Assembly (NCBI GenBank): GCA_963920765.1
Contig: OY987244.1
Span: forward strand, 26,888,358-26,952,357
DNA from: Ulota crispa
Taxonomy: Eukaryota; Streptophyta; Bryopsida; Orthotrichales; Orthotrichaceae
Length of the DNA stretch: 64,000 bases
Reading direction: 5' to 3'
A program made the translations under genes and the position numbers. Of the stretch, positions 59,660 through 64,000 are shown in pieces. Under the pieces are notes generated by a model that worked only from the letters and a program-made list of their open reading frames with translations, had not been told where the DNA came from and did no database searches. Position 1 is the first letter of the stretch. Every line of letters begins with the position of its first letter.

Positions 59660-60271
59660 AGTATCATCAACAACCTTTGTTACTAGCCATGGTAACAATT
59701 ATAATTCTTTTGCTTAGAAAAAGTTAAAAACCCAAAAACAAACTACAAATAATGTTCACAAAAACAATAAGTATTAAATAACACTTTGAAATAATTATGG
59801 ACTTCATGTTGAAGATTGATAAGAGTTAAGAATACAGTGTTTATTCCATAAAACAATAATAATTTATTAGTGTAAAAAGAAACCAAAGCTTGGATGATTC
59901 TAATTGATGTTTTGCGCATGCCCACACTATGCACTCAGATACACATGTTTATATTCTGATGAAAAGATAGATTGTGGTCCAAGTGGCCACCCATAATTCT
60001 ACGTTTGAAACAAGGTTACAAATCCAAAACTAAAAAAAGAACAATGCATGGTAGCAAAAGGAAAGGACATGGAAAAATTAAGGCTCTAGCCTACACCACC
60101 TTTCCAAATTGACAAGAGGTACACACAAACTAAAAAAAATGAAATTTGCTTTGTCAGTTGTAATACCTTACTGTTCTTGTCAGTTTTAAAACCTTATTGT
60201 TGATGATGCTCCTGAACTAATTCCCACTTGGTTGGCAAATAGTATTGCATGGTCAATAGGGATAATCACAT
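59660..60271. other. AT-rich spacer
   Basis: Nothing recognised; short frames only. Confidence 0.35.
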
Positions 60272-60279
60272 TAAATGTA

Positions 60280-61388
60280 GGGAATTGCTAAATCCACCAC
60301 ACTTTCTGCTAAATACACCACAAGTCCCATCGCATGCCCCACCTCACACCACAGGCTCCATTGCACACCACATGGCCTACCCCACATCACAAGCCCCACC
60401 GCACACCACATGCCCTACCCCACATCATAGGCCCCACCCTAGATTTTGAGCTTCTTGTACAAAATCCTACATTTTTCATTTCCATCTGGCCTTTTAATCC
60501 ATACGCCAAAAAATAAAAAATAAAATTGTGTTTTAACCAGTTGATTTTAGTTTCACTAGATTTTTTTCACATTTTATTTGACCAACTTTCAATTGCTTCT
60601 TGATTCTCCCCATACATTATTTAGAAGTTCCTCAAAGAAAAAAAAAGTGAATTGATATGGACACACTCATGGTTTGATATATGCACACCCCTCGGGGGTA
60701 AATTTTAGATTTTTACCATCAAAAAGCTGAACTTGAAAATTTTGAATTTATATTTGGACTTAGAGACCTTGATTTTGTCTAGAGCCATGAAGGATGTTGC
60801 AATTGAACATCACCCAATGAAAAAGCTTAGTTTCTATAAACAAATAAAAGTAAAAGTAATACTTTCCCCCCTAGCCAAGCTTTTTCATTGGGTGTTATTC
60901 AATTGTAATCTCCTTCATGGCTCTAGACAAAATCAAGGTCTCTAAGTCCAAATTTGAATTCAAAATTTTCAAGTTCAGCTTTTTGATGGTAAAAATCTAA
61001 AATTTACCCCTAAGGGGTGTGCATATATCAAACCATGAGTGTGTCCATATCAATTCACTTTTTTTTTCTTTGAGGAACTTCTAAATAATGTATGGGGAGA
61101 ATCAAGAAGCAATTGAAAGTTGGTCAAATGAAATGTGAAAAAAAATCTAGTGAAACTAAAATCAACTGGTTAAAACACAATTTTATTTTTTATTTTTTGG
61201 CGTATGGATTAAAAGGCCAGATGGAAATGAAAAATGTAGGATTTTGTACAAGAAGCTCAAAATCTGGGGTGGGGCCTATGATGTGGGGTAGGGCATGTGG
61301 TGTGCGGTGGGGCTTGTGATGTGGGGTAGGCCATGCGGTGGGACCTGTGGTGTATTTAGCAGAAAGTGTGGTGGATTTAGCAATTCCC
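60280..61388. mobile_element. Long near-perfect foldback (hAT-like), 1.1 kb
   Basis: The left arm from GGGAATTGCTAAATCCACCA and the right arm ending TGGTGGATTTAGCAATTCCC are inverse for about 500 bases each. Only a short loop separates them (about 60840-60880, between AAAGCTTAGTTTC and CCAAGCTTTTTCATT). The 8-base flanks TAAATGTA (60272..60279 and 61389..61396) are identical. The outer part of each arm contains short tandem units of the type CACACCACATGNCCTACCCC. The ends share GGAATTGCTAAA with the hAT-like element at 19094. The transcript of such a locus would be a long hairpin. Confidence 0.85.
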
Positions 61389-61509
61389 TAAATGTAGTAT
61401 AATACTATATTTCATTATTAGTGTAGTGGTTTTTAAACAAGGGCATGTGGGTTGAAATTTTTGTTTCAAGCCGTTTCTCTTTTTCACACTCTTCCAAGGC
61501 GCACCTACA

Positions 61510-62178
61510 CTAGATATTGCGTTTAGGTTGCTCCACACTAATTCCTTGACATGTTACACTATGTATGTTTATTGCTTTTACACTACTTTTCATGCTACAA
61601 GAAAATGCTATCAATCAGGTTAGTTTTGAAGATTCAGATGTGTCAATTTGGACATTTCTTTATCAATTTGGGCATTTTTTTGTCAATTTGGACAAAATTA
61701 GTGAATTTGGACTTGTCACTTGAACACGGTTTTCTTGTAGTATATATCATCAGTAATTACTACAACAAACAATCTATAAAGGTTCTAACAACAATAGTGA
61801 TGTTGTGGAAAAACAAATTAACGCCGTCCACGCCATAAGGGCTAGTTTCCATTGAGGGGCCGAAGGTCCGAGCTTGGAGGTCCAAGCTCCGGCTCTGTAA
61901 AACTTGACCAACAAGTCTAGAGCACCTGGACCTTTGATTGGAGGTCGCTTTTTAAAATGTACACGGTTTGGGAATTTTAGAAATTTTTGTTCCTCTACTC
62001 CCGTCAGGCCGGACGTCTAGTCCAGGCCCTCAATGGAAACTTAGTTTAAACCATGTGAAGTCCCAAAATCTAAAGAGTTACATGCACTTCCAAGTGGTCA
62101 AATGATGAGTCATGAGGTAACTTTCCAAAGAAAGGCAACCTAATTTGTTAAAGCAACCTAAATGCAATACTTAGTGTA
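61510..62178. mobile_element. TA-flanked CACTA...TAGTG element, copy 3
   Basis: CACTAGATATTGCGTTTAGG mirrors AACCTAAATGCAATACTTAG TG; TA flanks both sides. Interior ATGAGTCATGAGGTAAC as in the relatives at 42 and 18.8 kb. A Tourist-like MITE is inserted inside. Confidence 0.65.
61841..62045. mobile_element. Tourist-like MITE inside the 61.5 kb element
   Basis: CTAGTTTCCATTGAGGGGCC mirrors GGCCCTCAATGGAAACTTAG; TAA lies just outside both ends. The inner part is GC-rich for this region. Confidence 0.6.
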
Positions 62179-62391
62179 TCGAAGCTTGCAAAGCGCTAAG
62201 ATCCAATCAGATTGCACCACACGGCAGGAGAGAGGAATACAGAAGGAGTGTGGTAAATTGGTTACCAATGCTAGAGTAATGTGAGCCCGCCACGTGTAAT
62301 GGCCCACCCCATGATAATCTACTTGCATTTGAATAACGAATCAAACAACATGGTATGAATTTTACAACATATTCAAGGTTCACGGTCTTAA

Positions 62392-62550
62392 GGGCCTCCT
62401 TCCATGCTCACCCGGTGGCTGGTCAAATTAAAAATATTCCACCAATAATTGGTTAGATCGGGCTGCATAAAAATCGGAATCCCATCTGATCAATTATTAG
62501 TGGAATATTTTTAGATTGACCGGCCACCGGGTGAGTATGGAAGGAGGCCC
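62392..62550. mobile_element. Foldback MITE with GGGCCTCCTTCCATG ends, 159 bp
   Basis: GGGCCTCCTTCCATGCTCAC mirrors GTGAGTATGGAAGGAGGCCC, and the arms continue through ACCCGGTGGC and GGAATATTTTT... to a loop of about 30 bases. TAA flanks both ends. Tourist/PIF-like. Confidence 0.75.
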
Positions 62551-63002
62551 TAAGTACACGGTCTTAAGGTCACGGTCCAACATCTACGGTTCGCGGAAAC
62601 TCCAAGAATGATTTTCTTTGATTTCTGTTGTTTACCTTATTCTAGGAAAACGAGGTAATTCAATAAATTCTATAATCAATAGTACTGGTTATCTTGTACA
62701 CGTTGAAGGATTAAAAATTTCATAATATACATTACTTTGAACAATGTAACTTTGTAATCCTTAATTTAGAAAAAATATAGATTTTCAACTTCATTTACAA
62801 ATTTAAGGCAAAATTTGTTGAAAATGCTCTTCAACCAAGAGAAATGTCACGCCGATACATTTGGAATAATCAATATTGTTGTTGAATATTATTCTTTCTA
62901 TTACATTGGTCAACCAACCTTTTATTTTTCTTCTCATTCTGAATTAAAATTGATTCTAAGACACTAAAAAAGAACAGTATTTAAGTACTATTGACAAAAG
63001 TT
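62551..63002. other. AT-rich spacer
   Basis: Nothing recognised. Confidence 0.35.
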
Positions 63003-63978
63003 ACTGCGAATTTCTAACGTAACACCCTAAACTATAAACGAGACACCCCCTTTGAACATGAAATGTGATTTTAATGCTGATTTTGTGATTTATTTCACCT
63101 TTATCATTTTAAAGTTATCCTAAAAAAAAGGTGTGTTTAAATTTGAAACTAAAAATACAAGACTTTTGAGCTACTTAATCCCTAATGTTCAAGGCATTCA
63201 GATTAGGTGTTTGCAAAATTTTGAAGATGAATATAATCTTATCAAATCACTATTTTTGGTCTTTTCTTTTTTAACACAAGTTTGTTTTGAAGTCTACTTT
63301 CAATATCAAAAATCTGATCTTGAAAATGAATGTTCATGATTTTTCTATTCAAGATTTTGTACAAGGGTGTCTACTGCAACCTTGAACTTTCTAGTATTGG
63401 AAGATCTTGAAAATGAGCCTAAAATACACTAGAGCTTGGAGAAAAATCCGCATTAAAAACCCATTTAAAAAAAATGTAGGAGTAGATTTTGAAAGCCGTA
63501 AATTGGTTGAGGTTAAACATGTAATGACCTTTAACCTCGTATTTTTTTGATGACTAACTCTTTAGATTTGTCATGTCAAATGAGGATTAGAAAACTTCAA
63601 GTCACTTTTGCAATTTTAACACCCTCATGTTCAAACATTATAATCTTTCAAACTATAAGTGATATTGTTGTGTTTTCTTTTTCCATGTAATCTCTAACAT
63701 GTCAAGTTCAAATTACAATTTAAATGATGAGATTTATGAAAAGGTTGATTGATTGTTCACTTTCCTGAAAATGCCAAGCAATTCAGAAAGGCCTTGGGTA
63801 TTTGGGGGTTAAAGCAAAAATACATCAAAAAATAATATTGGTTCAATAATATTTCAACAAAAATGTTGTGATTGAATGAATGATGGACCACTTGAATAAA
63901 TAAAAAATAACATTAAATTCTCAAATCATGCTCACCAGGTGTGGCTTTAGCACTTTTGGGTGTGCTTTAACAATTCCC
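63003..63978. mobile_element. hAT-like element, copy D2, hosting a TTAA element
   Basis: It parallels 19094..20038: AACATGAAATGTGATTTTAATG, GATTGAATGAATGATGGACC, AATTCTCAAATCATGCTCA, right end GCTTTAACAATTCCC. The left end near 63003-63010 is worn and no clean 8-base target repeat was found (right flank TTTACATA). Confidence 0.6.
63179..63808. mobile_element. TTAA-bounded element inside hAT copy D2, 630 bp
   Basis: TTAA (63175..63178), TCCCTAATGTTCAAGG; CCTTGGGTATTTGGGGG, TTAA (63809..63812). It is the closest relative of 51308..57236 without the retrotransposon. The matching place in hAT copy D1 (near 19289) reads TTACTTGAAACAAAAG with no insertion. Confidence 0.8.
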
Positions 63979-64000
63979 TTTACATAATTCTAAAACAACA

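Noticed and set aside
42155-62178. Calling the CACTA-ended elements (18761, 42155, 61510) true CACTA transposons
   Set aside because: Only TA is repeated at the target rather than the 3 bases expected for CACTA; class left open.
1-64000. CRISPR arrays, bacterial operons, ribosome binding sites
   Set aside because: The window is eukaryotic with spliced genes; the tandem repeats lack regular spacers.
1-64000. tRNA or rRNA genes
   Set aside because: I saw no convincing A-box/B-box pair with cloverleaf or rRNA core sequence by eye; a covariance-model scan would be needed to exclude them.

Overview
The window looks like nuclear DNA of a streptophyte, most likely a non-flowering land plant. It carries a LUX/PCL1-type GARP factor, a secreted class III peroxidase and a plant-type MBOAT acyltransferase. 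Exons are GC-rich and sit in very AT-rich, transposon-packed introns and spacers. The sequence does not settle the species. I read four host genes with full exon structures; every exon join keeps the reading phase.

Layout. 1-2.6 kb: repeats, then the promoter and leader of the LUX-like gene (CDS 2727..4250, +, one intron). 5.3-20.1 kb: gene-poor DNA full of small DNA transposons, one ubiquitin-like fragment and a three-deep nest at 18.76-20.10 kb. 20.4-22.9 kb: a GC-rich, promoter-like island and repeats. 22.9-24.4 kb: class III peroxidase (-, four exons). 24.6-26.8 kb: candidate exons on both strands that I do not recognise. 29.9-33.7 kb: a YCII-domain protein with a probable organelle presequence (-, four exons). 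38.7-about 50 kb: a lysophospholipid acyltransferase of the LPCAT/MBOAT family (-, seven coding exons plus a non-coding first exon). 50.3-57.2 kb: three TTAA-bounded elements head to tail, the last swollen by a broken Ty3/Gypsy retrotransposon. 57.2-64 kb: more nested elements, including a 1.1 kb near-perfect foldback.

Two points stand out. First, about a dozen elements share ends of the form TTAA-CCC(C/T)TAAA...TTTAGGG-TTAA, the signature of piggyBac-type transposons. Two related hAT-like copies (19.1-20.0 kb and 63.0-64.0 kb) act as each other's empty site and show the TTAA duplication directly. Second, intron 3 of the acyltransferase gene matches a palindromic MITE almost end to end: the donor lies inside one terminal repeat, the acceptor 3 nt outside the other, and deleting the MITE leaves an open frame. 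This reads as an intron born from a transposon and later enlarged by further insertions.

The genes do not form a pathway together. The LUX-like factor would serve the circadian evening complex, the peroxidase the cell wall, the YCII protein an organelle, and the acyltransferase phospholipid remodelling in the ER. All calls are by eye; no search was run.
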